Positions 9,547-20,263 of a DNA stretch of 37,187 nucleotides are shown piece after piece. Source of the DNA: Gloeopeniophorella convolvens. Taxonomy: Eukaryota > Basidiomycota > Agaricomycetes > Russulales. A program made the translations under genes and the position numbers. Position 1 is the first letter of the stretch. Every line of letters starts with the position of its first letter. Below the pieces are notes generated by a model. The model worked only from the letters and a program-made list of their open reading frames with translations, ran no database searches and was not told the DNA's origin. The stretch covers positions 1 through 37,187 of the forward strand of contig WTXD01000125.1 of the NCBI GenBank assembly GCA_022496205.1, read 5' to 3'.

Positions 9547-11111
9547 ATGGTCAACTGGCACAATCCTATTCTCATCTTGAAAGACTACCGTACGTCTCTG
9601 TCTCTTCTTTCCCCCCGTCTTATTCTTGATTCGGTGCCACAGTTGCGCTGGTCAAACTGAACCATGTCCTTTCTGGCATTTATATGTACGTTCAACTGCA
9701 ACCGCTGGTCACACCGAGAGGCTGACGATGAAACGCAATTCAGCTGGGAGACTATCTTCACAGCCGGCTTCGAGTTGGACGTACTGAGAGGCAAGCGTCC
9801 CTACAGATGGACGATATGGGTGAGTCGTTGTTACGGATCCCTGTCTGGCCGTGATTCGACTTCAGGTAGATTTACTTGGGGTGTCGTTACACTGGTCTCC
9901 TTTCTTTTATATTCTTCTTCATTGACACCGACGGTGGCAAAATTTCCTGCCAAGTACGTTGAACGCACATATCTGAAGTTGAGGCTGCTCATGTTGAACT
10001 TCGGTAGCCATTCGACGTCGTGAATTTCGTAAGCCTCACCCGACGCTGCAAAATATATCGCACACGCTGACACTCGAGTCATATACAGGCTCTACCTTAT
10101 GCCAGTTGGTCGCTTGCCTCCTTGATCATTGTCCTGAGAGTGTAAGCTGTGCATAGAGGACCTGCATAGCGTGACGTACGTGAAGCTGATTGCGTTCTTC
10201 CTAGCATCGCCATCTGGGATCGGAATGTCATTGTATCCTTGGTCACTGTTGGAGCATGGCTGTGTGGCCTTGGCTTCAATGTTTGGAGTAAGCATTCGAA
10301 TCGGTTTGTCCCTCAATACGAGCGACTGATCCTTCTGACGAAGACCTGACGTTGGTTGGTGGTCAGCCCTGCGGGAATATTTCCCATGATTGCTGACGGG
10401 ATTCAAGGTGAAGGCAGAGTACAACGCGATCTTGGATACGTGTATCACGGTAAACACGCATAAAGGGCTCATCAACGCGATCGCGGTTCTAGCCGTTGAC
10501 TCCGTGCTTCTCGTGACTATGCTTATCGGGTTGCTGCGACATGTCCACCGATCTTCGTTTGGTATCTGGTATCTACTCTATCAACAGGTAAGGCTAGCAT
10601 GCTACACGGGGTGCCGCGTCCTCACAGCTTGTAAGTGCATCATTTGGATCTTTCTGGCGACTATCGCCGAGGTGCCGCCCGTGGTTCGTCGGTTCTCTCC
10701 TTTCCCACTTCACAAATAACTTCGTAATTCCAGGTCTTCTTGATCCTCGACCTCAACGGTGAGGCACACCTTCGATGCTATCGGAATGATGTTCATGAGC
10801 ACACTGACAGACCCTTTCAATGAGGTATGAGTGTCCCAAGTACCTCTGACTCTTGAGCGCTGACGGGGCTCGTTGGGCCCGTCGCTAGATGTTTACCGCT
10901 GTGGAGCGTACGTGGCGTCGGCGATGCTTGTTCTTATCCTCCTTATTGATTGCCCTTTGTACTATGCGGTATTAAGTGGTAGTACTGTACGGACTTTTTT
11001 CTATGGTCTTGGGATAAGCTCTGACTGTATCCTTACAGGTCCATTGGTGCCGCCCGTATGTATCGGTCCTTGTCCAATCGTGGATCATTCACAGAATACG
11101 TGTACGTCTGA
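9547..11111 (+). CDS. Multi-pass membrane protein, 13 exons
   Basis: The model joins 9547-9589, 9643-9685, 9744-9819, 9870-9953, 10008-10028, 10089-10141, 10205-10287, 10418-10587, 10636-10683, 10734-10758, 10811-10824, 10889-10911 and 11039-11111, giving 251 residues with consistent phases. The protein opens MVNWHNPILILKDYLALVKL, followed by IYIWETIFTAGFEL, GKRPYRWTIWIYLGCRYTG, SLIIVLRVIAIWDRN, INAIAVLAVDSVLLVTMLIG and IWIFLATIAEVPPVVFLILD. About six or seven hydrophobic spans are visible. This pattern matches a large family of uncharacterised membrane proteins of mushroom-forming fungi; the function is unknown. The exon 5 boundaries and the start of exon 8 (10418) are the least certain. Exon 11 is only 14 nt. 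Confidence 0.75.
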
Positions 11112-11643
11112 CAATCCCACGCCGCCTACGATGATATTCAACTCAGACTCAGGTCACCGTCTGACCCTGCTTACTTCTCATCCAATATCCCGAGCTTCGG
11201 CCAATCACGTCGGCGTGGCCCGATTTCAACCCACACTTCAATCCATTTTGCACCGGGTCCGCAGGCGCACTCAAGAGGGACCATATCTGAAGCACCCGTT
11301 TTCGTACCGGCGGACCATATCCAACTAGAATTCGTCCCTGGGGCATCCGACCTGAGTATCTCGGCCTCGAGAGTGAAAGTCGATGCTGGTAAAGAGGTCT
11401 AGCAGGATGTACAGGTTATTTGCTTGGATTTTCTCGTGGATAATTGAAGGCGCATTGACGACTTCGTGGCTTTCCTGGGCTCCATGAATTTCCTTTATTC
11501 CCCTTATGCGGCGTAACGTATACAGTGTTCAATCAAACTGCAGCTCTTTCTCCGACCGACTATCACTGGAACCACCGGAGTACCGTCGGATTTCCAACTC
11601 CGCATTAGTGCGCGGTGTTACTCAACTTTCCACCCAAATCCCA

Positions 11644-11658
11644 TGGTATCAGAGCCCA
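11644..11658 (+). other. Relic of an LTR-element primer binding site
   Basis: TGGTATCAGAGCCCA is a full match to the classic site complementary to the 3' end of initiator tRNA-Met (TGGTATCAGAGC). It follows CCCA, which suits the CA end of an LTR. No coding remnant or second LTR is visible, so this is probably the stub of a decayed insertion. A chance match of 12 bases in a window of this size is unlikely but possible. Confidence 0.45.
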
Positions 11659-12000
11659 CCTCGGTCGCAAAGCAAGTTGTCACCCTATGACGAGCTCTCT
11701 TTGATGCTTATTTGAGGGCCTGCGCGTGCTTTCAGAGTCTACATCGAACTTGTACAAGTACCGTGGGTGGCCACAGCAGCTCCAGGCTGGTGGCGCTCGA
11801 CCTCTGTCCTTTGTCTTCGGGCTCTCAACCCCGCATCTCTTATTGCTTGACACAGGGACAATCATCCTTTTATTCCCCGGCTCGACACGCGCAAGGGTTA
11901 CGAACCGCAGACAAAAGTCGCTGAACGCGGCGTCTAGAAGCACCATCCCGCCACAATGCATGCCACCAGCCACCGTGTCTCCATCGATTGTTTCTACCCG

Positions 12001-12007
12001 TATAAAA
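12001..12007 (+). promoter_or_regulatory. TATA box of the 12090 gene
   Basis: TATAAAA lies 83 bp before the ATG at 12090, a usual spacing for fungal genes. Confidence 0.5.
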
Positions 12008-12089
12008 TGCCGCGCAAACGACCGCCCGGTAGTTCATGACTACGCGCCTTAACGCAAACATACTCTCCTAGCCAAACCGAATTGCCACA

Positions 12090-12581
12090 ATGAGCTTTCT
12101 CTCTGAAGCACCATATTACAACCCATCCAAAGGACCATTTCCGCGTCTAATCGCTCCTGGCATCGTGCTTGGGAGCGTTGAACGCATGGCCGCTGGCGAC
12201 CCGAACTATACCTTCCTTGGACTGACGCACGTCCTCACGCGGCCCGGAGACATTCTCTCATGCCCTCGCACACTGTCTCTGCTCGTGATAGACGAAAGGA
12301 AGACGCTGCGCGACGTCGTCGATATGCTGGTCCACGTTCGCAACACCCAGCGCGCGTGCGTACTCGTCACCGAGCCGTACGTAGCAGCTGCATACCTCCT
12401 CGCAGCGGAGAGGCGAGATCTGTTCGGCGCATGGCGCCTCGTCGCGGGTGAGGAGCTCACGCAGCAGGTGTTTGGGGGGGTACACGCGGTGTTGGGCCAG
12501 TTTGCGCGCGACTGCTATGAGGAGAGCAGGCGGAAGGAGCGCACGCAGGGCCAGCAGAGGCAGGTGAAGTCGAAAGAGTAG
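12090..12581 (+). CDS. Dual-specificity-phosphatase-like protein lacking the catalytic loop
   Basis: A single exon encodes 163 residues from ATG 12090. Residues 21-120 follow the dual-specificity phosphatase layout: GIVLGSVERMA (compare YLGS), THVL at 46-49, LLVIDERK at the position of the D-loop strand, then VLV at 91-93, an AYL helix at 101-103 and GAW. In active enzymes VLV is followed by HCx2GxSR and the whole segment before AYL is about 14 residues; here it is seven (TEPYVAA), so the nucleophilic cysteine and the arginine are absent. The basic, Q-rich tail (residues 143-163) is unstructured. The same segment occurs twice in the protein at 18342-19271. It cannot act as a cysteine phosphatase; binding or scaffolding is an inference. 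Sequence around the start (CCACAATGAG) and the TATA box support the start. Confidence 0.8.
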   Translation: MSFLSEAPYYNPSKGPFPRLIAPGIVLGSVERMAAGDPNYTFLGLTHVLTRPGDILSCPRTLSLLVIDERKTLRDVVDMLVHVRNTQRACVLVTEPYVAAAYLLAAERRDLFGAWRLVAGEELTQQVFGGVHAVLGQFARDCYEESRRKERTQGQQRQVKSKE

Positions 12582-13014
12582 GTTGCACATGGGGATGTGA
12601 GGGCATTTTGCGGACTGGCTGATAGAATTGTTGCGTACTGTCTTCTGTTTAATATACTGTCTATGAATCCCCTCTGTCCCCCCGCACTCCGCTGACAGCT
12701 CCATACGCTATATCCATGGAAGCGTCACATGTGTTAGCTATGTTGTGGGGGAATGTCTAAGGTCCCGGCCCCTCATTGTTGCCCTCAATTGCAGCCCTGA
12801 TAGCGGAGGGCTTCTGGCCCCGAAACCCCCCACTAAGAGAAGGGCTGCACACCGGACGTATACATAATAGAACTGTATGATAGTCTGTGAACTACAACGC
12901 GTAATGATACATATTCCACAACAAGATGACACGAGGAGCGCAAAAGTAGACAGACGAGTTCTGATGGGGGTCAATGGTGTCTACCAGAACTCACGAAAGG
13001 AAACCTGTAACCCT
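12582..13014. other. Convergent intergenic region
   Basis: This lies between the ends of the phosphatase-like gene and the carboxykinase gene. No open frame of interest or other element was seen. Confidence 0.5.
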
Positions 13015-15124
13015 CTAAAGTTGGGGGCCCGCAAGCCGCACCTTGTCCTCGACGTCCTTCTCATAGAGGGCGAAGGCCTTCTGGAACATGCCTGCGAGCT
13101 TGCGCAGCTCGCGCTCAAAGGCAGAGCGATCGGGCCACGCGAGCGCAGGGTTAAGAAGCTCCCGTGGGACGCCTTCGATCGCGGTGGGGATCTGAAGGTT
13201 GAAGGTGCCGAACGTCTCGTACTGCGCATTCCTGAGCTCGCCTGAGTGCACAGCGTCGACGATGCGACGTGTCACAGCCAGGGGACAACGCTTGCCAGTG
13301 CCGTATTTTCCGCCGGCCCAGCCAGTGTTGATCAACCAGCAATCAACGTTGTGCTTGGCCATGCGCTCTGCGAGCATCTCGGCATAGCGGCCCGGCTGCA
13401 GGGAGTCACGTGAGTGGACATATAACCGATATGCAGAGAAGGACCGCACAGGAAGAACGATGAAAGGCGCAGAATAGCACGTAGAGAAGGTCGGGATGGG
13501 CTCCAAAACCCCGTCCTCCGTTCCTGGAGTCTTCCTGAAAAGCGTAGGCGGGTCAAGGATACGACAAAAGGATGGGTGGCCGTGAGACTTACGACGTGTA
13601 ACCGGCAAGGAAGTGGTAGCTGGCCTGCTCGGGAGTGAGCTTGCTGACAGGTGGGAGAACGCCGAAGGCGTCGCAGGTAAGCATGATGATGTTGCTCGGC
13701 TGGCGCTCGACAGTGCAGGGAATATGCGCGTTAGGGATGAACTCTATGGGGTACGCGCAGCGCGTGTTCTCGGTAATGCCGATGTCGTCGTAGTCCGGGA
13801 CGCGCGAAACTGGGTTGTACACCACATTCTCTAGGATGCTGCCAAATCGAATCGCATTGAAGATTTCTGGCTCCTTCTCTGCAGAGAGGTTGATCGTCTT
13901 CGCATAGCAACCGCCTTCGATGTTGAACACCCCGGTGTCGGACCAGACGTGCTCATCGTCACCAATCAGGAGACGCCGAGGATCGGCGCTCAGCGTCGTC
14001 TTGCCTGTGCCCGAAAGACCGAAGAAAAGAGTGACATCGCCCTTCTCAATACCCACGTTTGCGGAAGAGTGGAGCGAGAGTTGGCCAAACTTGACCGGCT
14101 GCAAATAGTGCTGTGAAAACGAGCGGGTTAACTCTGGCTTCGGAACGGAAGAAAACATCCGAAATTACCATGACGGAGAAGACGCCCTTCTTCATCTCAC
14201 CGGCGTACTCTGTGCCGAGGATCACCATTTCCATGCGCTTGAAGTTGATCTCGACCGATGTCGTGCTGCTCATTCCCTTGGTGAAGCGGTTGGCGGGGAA
14301 CTGGCCTGCATTGTATATGATGAAGTCGGGCTCGCCAAAGTTGGCGAGCTCCTCCTCCGTCGGCCGGATCAACATGTTGTTCTGCGTAGGTGGTATCCAT
14401 AAAGGGTAAGGATAGCCCTCACGTGCCGGGTACAAGATGACGCACCATGAAAAGGGCGTGGTACGCTCGAGCGCAGATGACGCGGACCTTGATGCGGTAT
14501 TTGGGATCCCACTGCAGCATGCGTCAGAAGATGCACGCGAGGCATAGCTTTTGGTAAGACTTACCCCAGCAAAGCCATCGAAGACGTACACGTTGTCGCG
14601 CGTGTTCAGGTAATCAATGGCGCGTTCACGATTGATCTCGAACGTGTCTATGAAGTGGAGAAGAACGTTAGATTGGCGCCCATAGTAGAGACGAAAAAGT
14701 TTTTGAGTGAAGGACGGACGTACGCTCATCCAACTTAATGTTAACGCTACCCCACCAGATGTTATCTTTGCTCGTCTCCTCATAGACGATACGCTTGTCT
14801 TTGGGCGAGCGGCCCGTCTTTTTGCCCGAGAAGTTGATGAGGGCACCGTTAGAGGAGATGATGGCACCCTCATTCCGAACGGCATCCTCGTACAGCAGAG
14901 CTACAGGTGCATTGCGCTTGAGGGTAATCTTCTCCATGTCAAAGCCGGCCTGAGAGAAGTACTCAAGGTCGCGACCAATGACTGCATGATCGAGGATCAG
15001 ATATGGCGATGAGCAGACTAAAGAGGAACCTACGATTGGAAGTGGTCTCTGTGTCATATGCCTGTGCATAGTGCTTGTGGAGGATGTGAGGGGTCACGTA
15101 AGGAGTCATAGAGTGAGAAGGCAT
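13015..15124 (-). CDS. PCK1: Phosphoenolpyruvate carboxykinase (ATP)
   Basis: The enzyme converts oxaloacetate and ATP to phosphoenolpyruvate, ADP and CO2, the committed step of gluconeogenesis in the cytosol. Exons on the minus strand are 15034-15124, 14724-14981, 14565-14647, 14446-14511, 14169-14381, 13593-14110, 13450-13534 and 13015-13395; all phases agree and give 564 residues, normal for the family. Visible landmarks are [38 protein letters not shown], the ATP-binding loop GLSGTGKT (268-275), the metal-binding GDDEH (287-291), [32 protein letters not shown] and [18 protein letters not shown] of most homologues reads FIVLPP here, at an exon junction. The start at 15124 precedes a conserved HKHYAQAYD segment. 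An AT box (15191-15200) and a GCGGGG carbon-catabolite-repressor-like site upstream suit glucose repression, which is inferred. Confidence 0.97.
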
Positions 15125-15180
15125 GGTTGCGGGTGGGTGCTATCGAGGTAAGAAGGTAAGTGAGCAGAGTGAAGTAGAAT

Positions 15181-15200
15181 GCGGGGTAAGTATTTAAATA
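15181..15200 (-). promoter_or_regulatory. Carboxykinase promoter elements
   Basis: TATTTAAATA at 15191-15200 lies about 67 bp before the start codon and reads the same on both strands. Next to it GCGGGG (15181-15186) fits the CreA/Mig1 consensus SYGGRG. Repression of this gene by glucose is known in fungi; that this site mediates it is inference. Confidence 0.35.
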
Positions 15201-17377
15201 TTGACGGGGAGGTCGGGCAAGATCCGCGGTCGATCGAAACGCGGTGACTGCATGACCGGAGAACGGAAACCGCACTTACGGGTGCAGGGCTCGATTCTGG
15301 GTGGCGGTGATGCAGCACAGAACGGAAGACAGAGGAGAAATGGCGGTGTCGATTCGCGACGAAAGACGAGCGAAGGAGAGTCGGGAGGGCGGGTCTTATA
15401 TGGAGCAGCCGCTCCATTCGGTTTCCAGATCTGTCATACCAAAGCAGGAATTACAACCCTCGAAATCACGGGTCCTCTTTCCGCCCTCCCGGCGGGCGGG
15501 CGTCGGCTGACCTAATAACGGGACACCGAGCGGAACGATTGGCGGAACCCGCGCGTTGCGAGCAGGGGCGTCGGGTCTGGGCAGGCGACTGGACTCGTCG
15601 CAGGGTCAACGCAGGGTAGTAGCGGTGGAGGCAGGCGGCTGAGAGTGTTGGTTGAGTGCAAGTTGCACTGTGTGTGGGCCAAACCCTGCCAGCACACCGT
15701 CACATGGATCGGCATCCGCTTTCCCGGCATGAACTCCTCACGTAAGATCATTTGTATTTCTTCCTTCTGCTCTCTAGTGTGCACCACATCTTCCAACTTG
15801 CTCAAAGACGAACCCGCCGAGTCGGCCTCTATCATCTTAGCTTTGCTCCATACGCGCCACCGCTGGTCTTCCGTGCGTCGCGCCTAACCCACCGTGTTCG
15901 CCTATGTCCCCACACCCCGCATCCTGAGCCACCTAACCGCACCGCTGGTGCACCGCCGCCCCTCCCCTACTCGGCACATCTACGACGTCCGCCCAAGCTT
16001 CTTCCGAAATAGAATCGCTTCATATTCGTATCAGCCGTCCCATCTGTGCCCTACTTAGCGCACCACACACGCCCCTATAATCGGCGTTGGGTCGTGGATT
16101 CTAGTCAAATTCTAGGCGGCCTAGGCATCATTCCCATTACAGATACCCATTCCGACCTAGATCTCTCAGTCTCTCAGTCTTTCAGACATGGCTGTGCGAG
16201 TAATTCTACATAGTTGAAACACGCACAGGCTAGACAGGTGCATCGGGGAAGACGGCTCCTCCTCCTCTTCCGCTTTCACGTGCCGCAACATTATCGGCTC
16301 TCCTCCGTCCCCGTCGTCTCCTTAGAAGCATGCACTAGCTGCTAGCCCCCCTCCGGTTCTGCCCGAGGATTGTGCGCAACGGGAATCAACTGTTCATCCA
16401 CAGCCGCTCTGCTATCGATTGGTACCTGGCCCCTCCAAATCCCCTCTCGGAGCTTCTTGCTCACCGAAAGCCCGCCGACCCGCCCCTAGCCGACAAGTGA
16501 GCTAGAAAGTCTCTGAGATCGTTTCTGTTCGGGGCATTTCCACCGTATTGGGACATTGGTGCTACAAGTCTGAGCTGAGCGGATGCTTCGCTTCTAGCCT
16601 CGATGCACACGACATACGATGTATCCGCGAATGAATTGAGTCAGGTGCTGTGTCTTCCCATAACACAGGTACGTCCCTCGCTCTCGTGAAACGACGCGGG
16701 TAATCGTGGGCAATCACAGTGCGATACGGACTCACAAGTGCCTGTATGACTCATGACGTCACACGCCGGTGGCGCCTGTCTCTAGGAACAGCTAGCTGCC
16801 AGAACTGGATCGTAGCGCGTAGGGCTTCTCTGAACATGGTCCGGTTTCTTCCACTCGAGTCGCAGCCTGCGCAGCCTCAAATTAAGTGTCGTTCACGTGC
16901 TCCCCGATTGTCGATCTTGGCAAAGCGTCAATCACTGAGTGGGACGTCCGACACAGGTCCCGTCGTATGCGTCAGCAATTGATCCACGCATACGCCTCTT
17001 TTCTCACTGATCTCTTCTTGTGAGTGAAGCTTCAGGAAACCAGAACCGGTCAAGTTGGACTTCTTCGACACATCGACTTGTAAAACATATGCGAAACGGA
17101 GGCCCGCATCCCTCAGCCGGAAGACCGTAGGCGTGCCGGATTGGCCCGCGTCTAGGTTCGCATCATGGCTACCTTTGAGCTACTTATTGCTCTCCGTGTG
17201 ATTACAAACAGCTGTGCGTCTATCTCCTGTAAACCTCCGTGAGTAACTCGTGTTCCTCTAGTTATAAGTCTCGTCTTTCTACCAGATCCCGCACTTCGAC
17301 CTTTCGTGTTGAGTCTCTCCCCCTACATAACACGGCTCCAGCCCCCGTCGTGCGTCCTGTCGCCACTCTCAACCATC
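15201..17377. other. Long divergent intergenic region
   Basis: This lies between the carboxykinase and acetyltransferase promoters. The longest open frames (15512-15835 on minus, 15645-15887 on plus) overlap each other and resemble no family I know. The sequence from about 15880 to 16500 is pyrimidine-rich on the plus strand. No RNA gene was seen. Confidence 0.45.
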
Positions 17378-18022
17378 ATGCAAAACGTCCTTGTTCCCAC
17401 AACCGCTTCCCGCCCAATTGATGACCAATTCATCATCCGACCCCTTACTTCCGCCGACATCCAGAACATCCGCGCGCTGCACGTATGTCCTGTCCTAACC
17501 GTCTCCTTTTCTACAGGTGCTAATACGACCGCGCAGGCTGAGCTCGCGCCATCCTCCCCAACTTTGAACCCGACATTCTTCCACCAACTGCTCACCCACC
17601 CAACACGCCTCTGCCTCATTGCGACCCTCCCATCCTCTAGCAAACCTGTCGCCTGCATCGCCGTTGCTCTCCACGTCCGTACTTCCGACCTCTCCTCGGC
17701 CTCCGCGCAATTGCCGCCTGTCGAAGTGCACGTGCTCGCGCTCGGCGTGCGGCCTGAGTTCCGCCGCCAGGGCATCGCTAGACGTCTCCTACATGATGCA
17801 GCCACCTCCCTACGCGCTCTCGCTGTCAACGCACCACACATCCCTTCGGCGCTCGTGGGGGCCAGCACCGAGACGCGTGTGAGTGTGGACGTCGCGCGTG
17901 CAGACGGGAGCACCCGCGCATTCTGGAAGCACGTGGGAATGGATGAGGAGGAGCGCGAACCGTGGCAGGTCGGCTGGCGGGACGTTGTCAGCGTCACGGG
18001 CCCAGTCCTCGCCGCGGCTTGA
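17378..18022 (+). CDS. GNAT-family N-acetyltransferase
   Basis: Two exons, 17378-17482 and 17537-18022, encode 196 residues. The intron (17483-17536, GTATGT..GCGCAG, branch-like GCTAATAC) is 54 nt and has no stop, so the gene also reads open without splicing; removing it restores a continuous LH-AELAP..NPTFFHQLL segment like that of relatives. The acetyl-CoA loop is seen as VLALGVRPEFRRQGIARRLL, with RRQGIAR at 111-117. The N-terminal FIIRPLTSADI and the FFHQLL..P....LIA segment resemble the NAA50/NAA60 group of protein N-terminal acetyltransferases; the exact substrate is unknown. Upstream in-frame codons lack an ATG, so 17378 is the start. It converges on the 18342-19271 gene, 319 bp away. 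Confidence 0.82.
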   Translation: MQNVLVPTTASRPIDDQFIIRPLTSADIQNIRALHVCPVLTVSFSTGANTTAQAELAPSSPTLNPTFFHQLLTHPTRLCLIATLPSSSKPVACIAVALHVRTSDLSSASAQLPPVEVHVLALGVRPEFRRQGIARRLLHDAATSLRALAVNAPHIPSALVGASTETRVSVDVARADGSTRAFWKHVGMDEEEREPWQVGWRDVVSVTGPVLAAA

Positions 18023-18341
18023 ATATCCGCGCTGCTACTGTCCAATCTATTTTGTGATGCCCAATTGATAGGGGACGTAGATCTGTACCTATTTAGTCCT
18101 ACATGTAAAATGTCTAATTATGGGCTCCAGGAATACGTTGCATATACACATATATATAGCGACCTCGACATCTCGATCGCACGATTGCTAGCACTTGTCC
18201 TTCCCTTGAGGAACATTCATGCAACCTTTGAACGTGTTATTGATTAAGCTCAATAATAATTCCTCGTGACAATACAGCTACTGAAGACATCGTACACAAC
18301 AACTTGGTAGTGACGCAGCTCAGCCACCATCAGAAAACGGC

Positions 18342-19271
18342 TCAGGAAGAAGAATACCTCAGCCCCGAAGGCCTCGAAGGCCGTCTAGAAGGCGGATTGT
18401 AGTACTCCTCCTCTTCCTTCTTATTCGCGAACGCAGGCACAAGGCCGGGGGGCGGGACCTCCCCCGCCAAGTCTTTGGCAAATGCTGCGAGGCGCGCACC
18501 GACTGTAGGCGAAGAGCTGAAGTCCGCACCCGCATTCAAAATAGTCGCCCACGCGCTGCCGACCGAGCGGCCCTCTGCTGCAATGAGATACGCCGCCGCA
18601 ACACCTGGGTCGCCAATGATGACACGCGCGCCGGCATTGCACGAGCGCACGGCGCGGACCCAGCCGACGGAGTTCTTAAGCCGATCTTGCGAGCTGATGA
18701 GGAGCGACGTGACACCAGCAGGGCAGTCAAAGTTGTGCGCGCGCGGAGCAAGGACGTGCGTAATGTCGAGTGAGGCCAGTTGTGAAGATGCGAGCGTGCG
18801 CGTGTCTGCAAGGTACACGCCCGCCGAGATCTTGCGGGGTGTGGTGAGGCGGGCGGGTGGTACGGGTGTGCGCGCAGGCTCGAGCGGGGTGAGCTGAGGG
18901 GCCGAAGGATCGCGGTCGGCGCCCCGAGCGATACGCTCGATGATGCTCAGGGCAGCCTCTGAGCTAAGCTGTTGTTCTGATACAAGATACGCGGCGGCGA
19001 CGCTGGGCTCGGTCACGAGGACACATGCACCTCGGCCGAGCTGGTCACGGATCCACTGGACGGACTCCGTAAGGTCTTCAAAGCGATCGACAAGAAGGAT
19101 AGCAACATCTGCCGACGCCGACGGAGGGTGTGACATAGGGGCGAGGACATGTGTGTACTGTGATGGGACCCTTGAACGTGAGGTGGGGAAAGCGAAGTCG
19201 ACCCCAAAGGCAATCTGGACTGAGGCGATCTCCGAGGGCTGAATAGGAGTAGAATGAGATTGTGCGGACAT
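18342..19271 (-). CDS. Protein with two phosphatase-like domains lacking the catalytic loop
   Basis: A single exon encodes 309 residues from ATG 19271. Domain 1 (about 20-115) has THVL at 40-43, LLVDRFED, VLV at 84-86, TEPSVAAAYL at 87-96 and EAALSIIERI. Domain 2 (about 147-250) has ISAGVYLADTRTLASSQLA, THVL at 171-174, LLISSQDR, VII at 217-219, GDPGVAAAYL at 220-229 and GSAWATIL. Both follow the dual-specificity phosphatase order (YLG..ITHVL..D..VLVHCx5R..AYL..A), yet the HCx5R stretch is replaced by seven residues, exactly as in the 12090-12581 protein. The linker (120-146) is P-, T- and R-rich and the tail is acidic then S/P/R-rich. It is thus probably an inactive paralogue; role unknown. 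Confidence 0.8.
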   Translation of the reverse strand: MSAQSHSTPIQPSEIASVQIAFGVDFAFPTSRSRVPSQYTHVLAPMSHPPSASADVAILLVDRFEDLTESVQWIRDQLGRGACVLVTEPSVAAAYLVSEQQLSSEAALSIIERIARGADRDPSAPQLTPLEPARTPVPPARLTTPRKISAGVYLADTRTLASSQLASLDITHVLAPRAHNFDCPAGVTSLLISSQDRLKNSVGWVRAVRSCNAGARVIIGDPGVAAAYLIAAEGRSVGSAWATILNAGADFSSSPTVGARLAAFAKDLAGEVPPPGLVPAFANKKEEEEYYNPPSRRPSRPSGLRYSSS

Positions 19272-20263
19272 TCTTAGTCGTTAGGAGGATATGTTGGCTG
19301 GAAGATTGACTCGGGGAGAAGGAGAGGTGGGAGGTTTGTGCTGGCCAGACATGGTACCGAACGAGCTTTAAACTGAAAAAACTATACACAAAGCACATAG
19401 GATGTGGCATGGTGATGTGTCAGCGGAAAAACGAGCGACACGAAACAGAGGCAAAGCGGATCGTGGACTCACCCCAAAGCGCGATGCTGCAGGCGATGAC
19501 GGGCCTCGTGACGTGCCTATCAGACGTCGACCCTCAACCTCCCACTGCTCGCTCCAGCCATGAGCCAGCCGTAGCGTGTTCCATGCGTGCATTGACACCA
19601 GCAGGAAGTAGGGAGCCCGTGGTTGGTGGCCGTTCTCCAGTGTCTGATCATGTGGGAGAAAGGAAGACCAAAAGTCCGTCTTACTGCCAAGCCAATGGTT
19701 TGGACATATGGAGGGTCTTGGAGCGGGGATCGTACTTTCTGGGTGTTACCCTGAACGAAATCGCAGAAAGTGCGAGCGACATGTCGAATGTACTGAGACT
19801 GTGCGAAAGGCGCGATGTCTGTGATGTGGCGGCGGGACACAATTGACGGGTGGCGGAGGCGCATGCAAACAGATGCAAACCGCCGCGGCAAATCCCGAAG
19901 TATTCCTGTTCGACCGCGGAGAGCCGCGAAGATGGTTCCAATTTTGGACTTGACTGGATCTCTCCGAAGATCAGCAGAAGGGAAACAAGCATTTCCCCTG
20001 CAGTGCCGCTCTCGTACAGCTGAGTGGATAGATGTACATATATAAAGCCTTCTAAGGAAAAGTCAACGTAATTCTCGTGGTTTAGAAATTGTGTCAAGGG
20101 TTCTGTCACACTTAACGACCTGCCCGTCGAGTCCATCCATTCTCTCGCCTTGTAGAACTGGATCACGAAAGAGGGAGAGTATGCGATGGAAGGCACCACA
20201 ATAGAGAACCGCGCTGGTTACGTCTGCTGAGCCATCTTGAACCGGCGAGGTGGAGAGGATGAC
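19272..20263. other. Intergenic; possible 3' part of the membrane-protein gene
   Basis: No frame is convincing. The minus-strand open frame 19681-20199 has no ATG start that fits and may be chance or a spliced continuation of the gene at 20264-20983. Confidence 0.35.

Larger units (their letters stand above)
11112..12089. other. Intergenic, with a retroelement relic
   Basis: No gene is supported. The stretch holds the primer-site relic at 11644 and, at 12001-12007, a TATAAAA box belonging to the next gene. Confidence 0.5.
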
